Assembly (NCBI GenBank): GCA_006503475.1
Contig: RSEH01000178.1
Coordinates: forward strand, 1 to 64,000
Source of the DNA: Stentor roeselii
Taxonomy: Eukaryota > Ciliophora > Heterotrichea > Heterotrichida > Stentoridae
Length of the DNA stretch: 64,000 bases
Direction: 5' to 3'
In this document: positions 27,887 through 36,614 of the stretch, one piece after another
How positions within the stretch are numbered: position 1 is the first letter of the stretch
Layout: every line of letters starts with the position of its first letter
Position numbers and translations under genes: made by a program
The notes under the pieces: model-generated
What the model was told of the DNA's origin: nothing
Databases searched by the model: none
What the model saw: the letters and a program-made list of their open reading frames with translations, nothing else

Positions 27887-30289
27887 ATGGAAATCATTTT
27901 CACAAATCTCGACCAAAGCGACGACGAAGAAGTCACAAGTCCCAACTTCCGCACAAGTACTCGAATCAGCTACATGAACTTTTCCGAGATAAGCCCAAGT
28001 CCCATCGCAGGCCTTCCAATCCGAGTAAGTTCGCGAAACACTTTAATGAAAAAAAAGTTAAAAATCGAGGACCCAAGCGAGGTCCAGGTGGACTCAAGAA
28101 TAACATCTTCCTACATCCAAGCCACTGAACAACAAAAACTTCAATCAATTCAACCTGTCGATCAAAAGTCAGTGATTCAGCCTCTTCAGACCTGTTACAA
28201 GCCGTTGTCTTGTTTTCTTCTTCACATCATCGGCCGTGCTGGACTTCGACTTTCGATTGCGGAAACTGAACTGAAAACTTTCAGGTCTTCGTTTAATTCA
28301 ATGCTGTCAAAAGATGATAATTGTCATGAAGCTCACTTTGGACTTGGAAAACTTCATGCTTATGTTGGAGAATTTGAAATCGCCTCGAAACACTTGAAAA
28401 AAGCGGCTAGTCTTAATTTTAATGATCAGATGTATAGGGTTTGGGCAGAGGTACTTCAGAATTTTATTAGGAAAGATTTGGAGTTAAAAAAGGAATCGCT
28501 TTTGAGTAAAATTTAAATAGAACTTTTGAAGACTGACCCACGTCGAATAGAATACCTCTGGGCACTAATGGAAACAGTAGGCACCTCAGACCCAAAACTA
28601 TCTCGTAAAATCGCATCAAAAATCAAAAAAATCGACGAATATTTCGGTTACCTAGCCTGGTCCGAAGTCTTCACCTTCGAAAACAACAAAGACCGGTCTC
28701 TCTCAATCCTAAAAGAACTGATTTCATTCGACGCAAACCGTCCAGAAGCCTACTTCAAACTATGGAAGCATTTCTATTCCTCAAAGCTTTTCCGCGATTC
28801 AGAGTTAATAGCAGCATCAGCATTTGTCCGAGTGACTCAACTAACATTTTCTCATTATTTCATAGTTTTCTGCATTTGCTACAGCAAGTCTTACTTCCAG
28901 ACAGGAAAAATCCGAGGGTCACTTGAGTTGTTGCAGCAAAAATACATGGAACATCGAAAATTCGGGATTTTTTTGTATCAATATGGAAGACTCTGCATTA
29001 AATCAGGTGAAGACTGTTATTTAATTTGTGGAATCACTGCTTTAGAAGAGTGTCTTCGTGTTTGTGACGTTTCTCTTCATGGAAAGGTCTGGTTCTGGCT
29101 TGGAGTCGGGTACAACTCGCATGATTTTTTAATGAAAAGTAACAGTTCATTGCAAAAAGCTCTGAAAATGCTTCCTTCGAATGATTTGAAGAAAATTGCA
29201 GAGATTAACTTGATACTTGGAAGACAAAGTGCCTTGATTTCTAAGTTGAAACAAATTGAAAATAATAAAAACCTGATGAAACATGATGAAATTTTACAGA
29301 AAATTTCAGAGACTCACCCTGTTGAAGGAATTTTAGCTTTTGGGAAGTCGATTTGGACACATTCAAAAGAAGAAGGTTTTAAATTTCTTTATAATTATCG
29401 CAGCACTGTAACCAGATGTGACTTTTTTTTCTTAATGTTTCAGTTCGCGAAAGAAAGAAAAGACTTCACGACATTAAAGAAACAATCAAAGAAATTAATA
29501 GAAAAGTTAAAAGGAATGAATGTGACAACCAGTGACTGGCTGACAAGTCACATTTGGTACGCGAAATCCTTGACCTACACAGGAAAACCTGAAAAATCAC
29601 TGATCCTTTTAAAATGTTTAGGAAAAGTCTTCCCAAGCATTCCTTACCTAGAACAAAAATACACAAAATTCTTATCATCAGCCGAAACAGTAGAGGACCT
29701 GATGGACTGCTCAGATATTAACCAGTCCTCCCGCCAGTCAGTGCACATCGTGTCCAACGCTTACCTTCAGGCTTTAGCATCGCAGAATGTTCCACTTTTT
29801 TTACAAGAAAGAAAAGACCTGGCGCAGCAGATCTATTCAACAGACCCGGTTTTTCAGAAGTCTCCTCAACCTTCAACTCTGTTTGAAGACAGGAATTCAA
29901 CACGTCTCTCGAGAAATCCTCAGATGAGCAAATTTTCACAGTATTCGAAATTTGCTTCGCAAAATTTCGAGTTTATGATGGAAAAAAGAAGTAAAAATGA
30001 ATTTTTTGGGTTTTCTTTATCGTCTGACCCGGAATTTTTGAGGATTATTGCGAAAGTTGCACTTAGGACTGAAGATTCCAGTAAGGATGGATTACTTGCT
30101 ATTGAGGATTATTTGGAAATCGTTGAGGATCAGAAAAGAAGAGCGAATGGAATGTTTTATAAGGCCATGCTGCTTTATAAGGAACAGAATGAAAGAGAGT
30201 TTTTACCTTTGATGCAAGATTTACTTACTGTGCTTAAGGGTGAAGGGAAGAAATTGGACAAGATTAAGAAAATTTTAGACTCGAGATGA
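27887..30289 (+). CDS. TPR-repeat protein (one 15-nt intron)
   Basis: Two open stretches in one frame join across a 15-nt intron to 795 residues. I start at ATG 27887 (MEIIFTNLDQSDDEE); the frame is open earlier without ATG. After an acidic, Ser-rich N-terminus there is a series of TPR-like helical pairs: AHFGLGKLHAYVGEFEIASK, SYFQTGKIRGSLELLQQKY, VWFWLGVGYN and ALKMLPS. TPR arrays are protein-interaction scaffolds, for example in APC/C or intraflagellar transport subunits, but I cannot assign a complex. Confidence 0.7.
28506..28520 (+). other. 15-nt intron (TPR gene)
   Basis: GTAAAATTTAAATAG, with an in-frame TAA. Removal joins KKESLL to KLLKTDPRR. Confidence 0.85.
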
Positions 30290-30467
30290 AGGGTTAGTTT
30301 TTGTAGATCTAGGGATGATTGATTAAGATTTATTTTTTAGGATTAGATTATGTAACTAATATAATCTTGGGTTATGACCAAATTTGTGAATATGGTTGAA
30401 GCCGAAAATATTTTATAGATCACATAAAGTTCATACTAAAAATCAATCTAAATCTAAGTTAATAATT

Positions 30468-31346
30468 CTACTCTTTTTTCTTCTTTCCTAAGACGAAACC
30501 CAATAGTAGTGCTAAAAAACAGACGAATTTGATAAAAAGTAAGGTTAAACCAAAAAATGCGAATTCCACGATATACAAATAATGATTGCCTAATAATGTA
30601 TAAGGAAACTGAGTATCAGGAAAACAAAGCTGGAAATTAATATTCGCCCATGTCAGAACTGAAGCATTTCCTTGGACAAGTCTTCCAAACAATGAAAAAC
30701 TATGAAATCCCTAATTTTCAAATACAAACAAAACACTTAAAAAGTCGATATCACCATTAACACAATGTCTTCTTCTATAAACTAGAAGTACTGGGCAAAT
30801 CAAGCCTCCCAGAATATGTTGAACCCAGAATAGTTCAAGTTCTCCAAAATAAGTGATGAGACCTGTCTCAGGGTAAACTAATGCTGTAAACCTACTTTAA
30901 AATTACGCTCCTGAACTCCAAACCATCACTGATAAGTACATCTTTAAACTAAATTTCGAAGGGCTAGATAACAGCAGATATCCCTGCATCAAACAACAGA
31001 GATGACAATGACTCAATGAAAAAATCAAGCGATGAGTGATAGATTTGTAAAAAATTTGCAAGAAAAAGACAGAAACTTGAATGATTCCTAAAATTTTTTC
31101 AATCAAATTTGGACTTTGACTTCCACTTTTCATCTTTTCAACATGCGATTTTGTTAAGATCTTATAAAGCGAAATGTGAAGAAGTGACTAAATTTTCATT
31201 ACCACTGAAAAGAAGACTGCTAGTCTGTAACTTATTGACATCTGCTCTAAACATGCTGGTCCTCCGTCAGCTAAGGTTTCTTTGCCTGGGGAATAAACAT
31301 TTCCAAGAAAGAGTTCGGAAAGACTCGATAGAAATGTTGATGCCAT
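30468..31346 (-). CDS. TMEM164-like multi-pass membrane protein (three 15-nt introns)
   Basis: Four open stretches join across introns at 31188-31202, 30892-30906 and 30711-30725 into 277 residues starting at ATG 31346 (MASTFLSSLSELFLGN). The order of motifs follows TMEM164: LSHCHLCCLMQGYLLLSSP (family NPCHxxTxxxxFLLACPP), then ALVYPETGLITYFGELE, FWVQHILGGLICPVLLVY, FHSFSLFGRLVQGN and NINFQLCFPD. Several hydrophobic segments and a KKKKE tail complete it. TMEM164 has been described as an acyltransferase making ether phospholipids; the conserved HC and QH residues fit, but activity here is inferred. Confidence 0.82.
30711..30725 (-). other. 15-nt intron (TMEM164-like gene)
   Basis: Minus-strand GTATTTGAAAATTAG, carrying an in-frame TAG. 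Removal joins DFLSVLF to GFHSFSL. Confidence 0.8.
30892..30906 (-). other. 15-nt intron (TMEM164-like gene)
   Basis: Minus-strand GTAATTTTAAAGTAG with an in-frame TAA. Removal joins MVWSSGA to FTALVYPE. Confidence 0.85.
31188..31202 (-). other. 15-nt intron (TMEM164-like gene)
   Basis: Minus-strand GTAATGAAAATTTAG with an in-frame TAG. Removal joins LAVFFSV to SLLHISL. Confidence 0.85.
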
Positions 31347-31494
31347 TAATATAAGCTAAGAAATTTCTAGCTTGTTTTAAGATATTTTACTAAGAAATAT
31401 GAATACTTTATCATGAGTTAAGTGATATTACTGAATAATTACTAATTTTACCTCCATATCAATAAAGAAACTAGTAAGAAAAGTGGAAAAGATT

Positions 31495-32283
31495 TTACGA
31501 TATCAGAATATTATGAAACATTTTTTTGTTCCTAGGAAGACTCGGCTTTGCACTAAGGCCTTTAAAAATTTTTCCTTTTGCAGAGCTACACGATTTTCCA
31601 TGAGTCCTGAAACCTATTTTTCTAGTCACTACTAGTCCAATTCTTTTGTGAGGATAAGGAGATGTATTGACAACTGGAACAGGAATTATTAATGATTTTT
31701 CACAGAGGTCTTCATTTGTTTTTTCTGAAATCACGTGCTGTGAAGTTTGTCGAGGACTTGACTTTCGTTCAGACCAAATCATTTTCGTGTAGTCATCCAT
31801 ACTGGTGTACTCTTCGTCGAAAAGTTTCGGGTCACTTAAATTAAAACCTTGATTTCTACCAGAAATGACAGAAGTTCTTCTTTTCATATCAACCTTCACA
31901 TCTATTTTTCTTTTGCTTGAATAAACAGAATACGCAGTCAAGGGTCTACCCTTAATGCAAAAATCAGTTTTTTTCTGCACACTTTTATGTCTTGATTTCT
32001 TACAAACGTCAAATGAATGACTTATTAATTCTTGAATTCGTTGTGCCCTAACTGTTGACTTTTCTTCGCTGGTATCGACATAGCATTTATCAGCTCGAGT
32101 TGAATTTATGAATGAAGCGTTAGAACTCTCTGTAGCCACATAAGGCGAGTCTTCTGTGTCGAAGTCTTTGTAACTCGACTGGGGCCTGACCCTTGTCTGT
32201 GCTTCGATCAGAAATTTCTCGATTTCGTCTTTTTCAACGAAGTCCTGACTATTGGCTCGCTTTTGTATGATGAATCTTCTCAT
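31495..32283 (-). CDS. Unidentified basic protein
   Basis: About 262 residues from ATG 32283 (MRRFIIQKRANSQDF), preferred over the ATG at 32313 because it follows TATTTATT and avoids overlap with the divergent gene at 32302. It is Ser/Arg/Lys-rich, probably disordered, with a basic C-terminal end. No domain recognised. Confidence 0.55.
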   Translation of the reverse strand: MRRFIIQKRANSQDFVEKDEIEKFLIEAQTRVRPQSSYKDFDTEDSPYVATESSNASFINSTRADKCYVDTSEEKSTVRAQRIQELISHSFDVCKKSRHKSVQKKTDFCIKGRPLTAYSVYSSKRKIDVKVDMKRRTSVISGRNQGFNLSDPKLFDEEYTSMDDYTKMIWSERKSSPRQTSQHVISEKTNEDLCEKSLIIPVPVVNTSPYPHKRIGLVVTRKIGFRTHGKSCSSAKGKIFKGLSAKPSLPRNKKMFHNILIS

Positions 32284-32301
32284 AATAAATAGCTTGAGAA
32301 T

Positions 32302-32703
32302 ATGAACACTCAAAACTCAAGCCAAAACATTAAACTGCATTCAGGTTCCTACCAAATCGAAAAAGAATACCCCGAAATCTACTCAAACTTTCTAATTAAC
32401 AGACTGAAACTCCTCAGATCCTGTCCAAACGACTGGAAATCCATATGCCAGTCACGAGCCGATTCATTAAAGCCTCTAATAGAGTCCTTCCACCCAGATC
32501 AAATAAAATCAGAAATCCTAGAAAAATGCGAAGGTTACTCCAAAGGTCCAACACATTTGCTTGAATGCAAATCAAAAATTTACTCAGCAAGATCAACAAA
32601 GCTTATAGCAGAGTCTCAAAAGATCGAGAATTTTTTATCTAACTTAACTAGATTCACTTATTCCTCCTTCTTCTTGCAGGTGTTCGAGCCGCTCTTCGAT
32701 TAA
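32302..32703 (+). CDS. Unidentified small protein
   Basis: 133 residues with three Cys in the middle (LLRSCPNDW, KSICQSR, LEKCEGYSKGPTHLLECKSK). The C-C spacing might mark a small helical Cys protein, but no family is recognised. Its last 50 nt overlap the tail of the RBR gene on the other strand. A tiny unseen intron near the end would change the C-terminus. Confidence 0.5.
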   Translation: MNTQNSSQNIKLHSGSYQIEKEYPEIYSNFLINRLKLLRSCPNDWKSICQSRADSLKPLIESFHPDQIKSEILEKCEGYSKGPTHLLECKSKIYSARSTKLIAESQKIENFLSNLTRFTYSSFFLQVFEPLFD

Positions 32704-33874
32704 CAACAGGAACATTAAAGATCCCTCCAGCGACCTGCTGTTGTTTTCGATTTTTCCACCGTGGTTGACAATCATGTGGAGCATGGTCTCCTTTCAACTT
32801 AATTCCGCATTCATAACAAAAGAAAGTCTTTCCACGACACTCCGTAGAAGAGCAGACCATATACTGACACCCTGAGATCCTCTGCACAACAGCCTGACAT
32901 TCAGGGCACTTAAGAAGTCCTTCTTCTTCCAAAAGCTGATCAAACAATTTATCCGCTTCAGAATTTTCATTTTTCCATTCTTTGAACTCTTCACAAGAAA
33001 AGCCTTCATGAGTAGGTTCTCTACAAAAAGGACAACATTTATGTTTACACTTCGGACACTCGAACTCTTCACTTCCTTTTTCAACGATGCAGAAATATTC
33101 ACAGTCATTTCCAGGACAATGAAACAAGATCTCGTCTTCAGTCAGTTCAGAGAGTTTGAGACTTCTAAGTTTGAACTTTTCGTATTTTTTGTAAAGATCG
33201 GCACTTGCCACCTCTTCAACTTCGTATAAAGTAATAGGCTCTGGGCACTTCGGGCATTTTAACTGGTCGTCGGAGACTTGGGCGGAGTCGATGAGTAAAG
33301 AAATGTGTTGTCGAAGGCATTCAAGGCAGTAACGATGATTGCAGTTTAAAGTTATTCCGTCTTCTACCTTGTAAGACATCAGGCAGATCTCGCAGTCGAA
33401 CTTCGCTGAAAGAAGCTCTGCGAGAGAGGATGGGTCGAGAAGGGACTTCAAGGCACGGTCGCAGGCGTCTGATTGAATACTTTCTAAACGGCCTTCGAAT
33501 GAATCTGATATCAGGGATACTGGAATTGATGAAAAACAACGAGGACAACAAACGAATTGAAGGTCGAGCAGGGTGTTGTTGGTTGAGATTAGAGAATGAC
33601 GCTTTATGCAGTCTTTTGAACAGAAATAGTGACTCTTGTCACATGGAAGGGAATTTCCAGATGATAGAGAAGATGATGGAGTGTATTTTCCACAGTAGAG
33701 ACATGGAAGACCTAATGCGGTTACTTGGAGTTTTAATGAGATATCATAGTGATTCAAAAGTTTAGAGTAGACCTGCAGAAAATTATTGATTTCTGAAGAC
33801 TGCAAAGATTTAGCCTTCGAGTTTAAAGCTTTTCCGAAATATTCTGTGCAACTTTTCAATGCAAAATTTTCCAT
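32654..33874 (-). CDS. RBR-type E3 ubiquitin ligase
   Basis: A 406-residue protein with an N-terminal Cys/His region (about 58-113), RING1 (CEICLMSYK to CPKCPEP, 161-212), IBR (FHCPGNDCEYFC to FCREPTHEGFSC, 252-294) and RING2 (KCPECQAVVQ to CYECGIKLK, 322-361). RBR ligases pass ubiquitin through a Cys thioester in RING2. That Cys is present (SGCQYMVC, C336), but the His normally two residues later (GCNHM or GCMHM) is Tyr. The C-terminus is Arg-rich and probably basic enough for nucleic-acid or membrane contact. Confidence 0.9.
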   Translation of the reverse strand: MENFALKSCTEYFGKALNSKAKSLQSSEINNFLQVYSKLLNHYDISLKLQVTALGLPCLYCGKYTPSSSLSSGNSLPCDKSHYFCSKDCIKRHSLISTNNTLLDLQFVCCPRCFSSIPVSLISDSFEGRLESIQSDACDRALKSLLDPSSLAELLSAKFDCEICLMSYKVEDGITLNCNHRYCLECLRQHISLLIDSAQVSDDQLKCPKCPEPITLYEVEEVASADLYKKYEKFKLRSLKLSELTEDEILFHCPGNDCEYFCIVEKGSEEFECPKCKHKCCPFCREPTHEGFSCEEFKEWKNENSEADKLFDQLLEEEGLLKCPECQAVVQRISGCQYMVCSSTECRGKTFFCYECGIKLKGDHAPHDCQPRWKNRKQQQVAGGIFNVPVVNRRAARTPARRRRNK

Positions 33875-34326
33875 TTTTCTGATTCATAAGTTTTGTAAAA
33901 CTTACCTAATCCCTGGAAAACTGTTCGTTAGATTAACAATAAAATCTATAATCCTGATTGATTGTTTTCTAAGACATTTATATTCTGATAATTAATTTCA
34001 TAAACTTAAGTTATTATAATAATCTCTTACAATTACTTCTCAACATTTTAATTAAGGTGCCCATAAATCATTAATCCTTCTAAAACTTTCTCCAATTGTA
34101 CCTCAATCTAAATAACACATCTCTTCAAACTCCTTTTCACATCTTCATGATCAAAACTTTCTCCACATTGATCTGTTAATTAAAATAAAGAATCTCTTAA
34201 AAAATCATGTCACATCTTCAATGAGTCAATAAAGATTTAAACCTTGAAACAAAATTGAATCAGTGAACTCTTTCAACTAGATTCTTGAAGAATCACTGGG
34301 AACATATGACTAACAAATGGTTATAA
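33875..34326. other. Intergenic stretch, no gene seen
   Basis: AT-rich divergent spacer between the RBR and twin-CX9C genes, ending in GGTTATAAATG. No coding pattern. Confidence 0.5.
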
Positions 34327-34866
34327 ATGTCAAGTATATACGCTTGGGGTGTTCCAGTCTCAGTGCCGCCAGTGCACGACACTACTCCCTGCATGGACTA
34401 CATGTTGGCCTATGAAGAGTGCATCGTGGACGCAGTTCCTCGCAACGGCGAAGTCTTTCATCCGAACTGGCCGACGCTCTGGCCGCGTCTTTTAACAGAC
34501 GGTCGTCTACGACCAGACCTAATCGACGACCCAGAAGCCGAGAAAGGTCCTTCACAGGCAAGAAACTTCCGATGGACTCAGCCTTTAGAATCAGGAGTGA
34601 AAGAAAAGCTATGGGAATGCGAAGAAGAGCGATTCTTATACAAAGCATGTCTAAGGAAACTCGTAAGACTAAAGGAGGACAAAAGAACTCGACTGCCAGT
34701 CTTCCAGCCCGAAGAAAACGTGTACAAAGCACTTCCAAGAAGACTTTACGTGAACCCTGAAAACCGATACCCAAGCGACGTATGGAGCTGTGAACCAGAA
34801 GACGACGCGACGCACATGCGTTGGAGATGGCGAAAATTTGCTGAAAACGAAGAAGAGTCACTTTAA
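34327..34866 (+). CDS. Twin-CX9C protein, probably mitochondrial
   Basis: A 179-residue protein with two CX9C motifs: Cys22-Cys32 (CMDYMLAYEEC) and Cys98-Cys108 (CEEERFLYKAC). Twin-CX9C proteins are oxidised by Mia40 in the mitochondrial intermembrane space and include respiratory-chain subunits and assembly factors. The gap between the motifs (65 residues) is much longer than in the compact CHCH fold. Trp-rich segments (HPNWPTLWPRLL; MRWRWRKF) flank them. I suspect a complex I or other respiratory accessory subunit, but cannot name it. Start in TATAAATG. Confidence 0.6.
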   Translation: MSSIYAWGVPVSVPPVHDTTPCMDYMLAYEECIVDAVPRNGEVFHPNWPTLWPRLLTDGRLRPDLIDDPEAEKGPSQARNFRWTQPLESGVKEKLWECEEERFLYKACLRKLVRLKEDKRTRLPVFQPEENVYKALPRRLYVNPENRYPSDVWSCEPEDDATHMRWRWRKFAENEEESL

Positions 34867-34932
34867 GTAGCTAAGATAGTTACTCATCATTAATCATTCT
34901 TAGTCTAAAATAGAAAAATCGCAGATATACAG

Positions 34933-35895
34933 CTATTTCTTGTCTACTCTCCTTTCTAGTTTTCTTTCCTCATCTTTTCTCTTCGCATCTGATTGAGAAC
35001 CGATTAATCCACTCCAGTCAAAAATCCCGTCATTTGTGTAGTTTTCCTTTAAAAGCAGTTCTTTAAACAGTCTTTTCAAATACGTGTAGTCTGGCCGGTC
35101 CTCAAAGCGTAGGCCTTTGCAATAATTCAAGAAAACAGAGAACTCAGCAGGGAATCCTCTACAAAGAGTTTCAACACTCGTAGCGATTTTAGACTCCATG
35201 ATTCGTTCGTACTTTTCTTTCTTATTCCCAGCGGGAAGGCCCTGCCAAGGTAAAGATCCTCTTAAGAAGTACATAAAAACATATCCAAGTCCTTCCAAGT
35301 CATCTCTTCTGCTCTGCTCAACACCCTGATGAGTGTAAATCGAGGTGTAACGGGCAGTGCCAGTTAAACTTTTCCCTTCACGATAAGGAATATGCTGCTG
35401 AGTTCGAGGATCACGATAACGCTTCGCAAGTCCAAAGTCAATGATGAACACCTGCTGGGCTTTCCTGCCAAGTCCCACTAAAAAGTTATCAGGTTTGATA
35501 TCCCGATGCAAGAAGTTCTTGGCATGCATGTACTCGACCCTTGTGATCATCTGTTCAGCAAGCATAAGAACAGTCTTAACAGAGAACCGTCTTCCACAGA
35601 GTCCCATTAAATCCTCTAAAGAAGGACCTAAAAGGTCAATAACCATCACATTGTAGTTGTTTTCAGTGCCGTAGTAGTAAATGTTTGGAATTCCTACACC
35701 GCCTTGAAGGTACCTGCAGAGTTTCGACTCGTAAAATAATTGAGGGTTCTGAGCTCGTGATTCTTCAAGCTTCACTGCGACTTCTTCGTTGCTTGCCACG
35801 TTTTGACCGAGGTATATCACTCCGAATGAACCACTTCCGATCTTTTTCTTCAGTCTGTACTTGTTGCCTACTAGCATGTCGGCTAATGGGTCCAT
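34933..35895 (-). CDS. Casein kinase 1 family protein kinase
   Basis: A 320-residue kinase with canonical CK1 signatures: Gly loop GSGSFG (20-25), [37 protein letters not shown], the CK1 T-loop [20 protein letters not shown] (SIN replaced by SIY) and LPWQGLPA. All catalytic residues are present. The C-terminal tail is short and basic. CK1 enzymes act in signalling, vesicle traffic and motility. Its start is only 14 nt from the start of the divergent gene at 35910. Confidence 0.95.
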   Translation of the reverse strand: MDPLADMLVGNKYRLKKKIGSGSFGVIYLGQNVASNEEVAVKLEESRAQNPQLFYESKLCRYLQGGVGIPNIYYYGTENNYNVMVIDLLGPSLEDLMGLCGRRFSVKTVLMLAEQMITRVEYMHAKNFLHRDIKPDNFLVGLGRKAQQVFIIDFGLAKRYRDPRTQQHIPYREGKSLTGTARYTSIYTHQGVEQSRRDDLEGLGYVFMYFLRGSLPWQGLPAGNKKEKYERIMESKIATSVETLCRGFPAEFSVFLNYCKGLRFEDRPDYTYLKRLFKELLLKENYTNDGIFDWSGLIGSQSDAKRKDEERKLERRVDKK

Positions 35896-35909
35896 GTTTA
35901 TGGAAATAA

Positions 35910-36614
35910 ATGGAAGTCCAGAGAATTTTAGCTGATGATGTCGATGTTTTAGTGTTTGGAGAAGGCTGTGAGGAGTTCTTGATTCGCATGTTTAGAAGTG
36001 ATTTCAATGCTTTTGTTGTTAATCAGTGGAATGGAGTTAAACAGGTTACGCAGGTGGTTTCTACTGAACATCTTTTTATGCATTTTAACTTTTTTGTTGT
36101 TGGAGAAGGGTTGGTTGGTGAAGTGGTTGATGTGTTGAAAAGAGACATATACCTCGGAATAGTCACATTCCTCCTCGACGATTCGAACTCCTTCGAAAAA
36201 TGCTCTGAGCTCTACGACAAGTTCATCCAAGACCAGCAAGTCGCATTGAAATCACTTCCAGGGAAACTAGGTTTTTGCCAATCTTCAATAATCCCAGAAG
36301 ACCTAAACCTTCTGACCCACTGGCATTCTTCCGACTCCCATCAACCAATCCAAGCAGGTTTAAAAGCAGCTTTATGTTCAGAGCGAAAAGCATCAATCTA
36401 CCTAAACCAAAACCGTGACGGTGTATTAAACAACGTGAAATTCATAACAAAAAGCGAGGAAAAGCCCTTCATAGAAGAAAAACAAAGTATTTTTCTCTGG
36501 ATGTTCGAAAACTTCATGAGAAAAAACAAGAAACTCGGAATAACTCAAGACCTTCTCTCAGAGCTTAAAGATTCTTTCGAGACTTTCAACACAAGTTCAT
36601 GTATTTTAATATAA
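35910..36614 (+). CDS. Degenerate small-GTPase-like protein with CaaX end
   Basis: 234 residues. The first half follows the strand-helix order of a Ras/Rab fold: [18 protein letters not shown] where the P-loop should be, then FNFFVVGEG, then [20 protein letters not shown], which resembles the GIIVVYDVTDQESF region of Rab proteins. The P-loop GKS/T and the NKxD motif are missing, so nucleotide binding is doubtful. The protein ends SSCILI, a good CaaX box for geranylgeranylation. It may be a membrane-bound pseudo-GTPase. Homology is by eye and tentative. Confidence 0.5.
   Translation: MEVQRILADDVDVLVFGEGCEEFLIRMFRSDFNAFVVNQWNGVKQVTQVVSTEHLFMHFNFFVVGEGLVGEVVDVLKRDIYLGIVTFLLDDSNSFEKCSELYDKFIQDQQVALKSLPGKLGFCQSSIIPEDLNLLTHWHSSDSHQPIQAGLKAALCSERKASIYLNQNRDGVLNNVKFITKSEEKPFIEEKQSIFLWMFENFMRKNKKLGITQDLLSELKDSFETFNTSSCILI

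Noticed and set aside
34382-34861. Minus-strand frame of 159 codons over the twin-CX9C gene
   Set aside because: The plus-strand gene has the start motif and the paired CX9C pattern. The antisense frame has no domain and is explained by codon composition.
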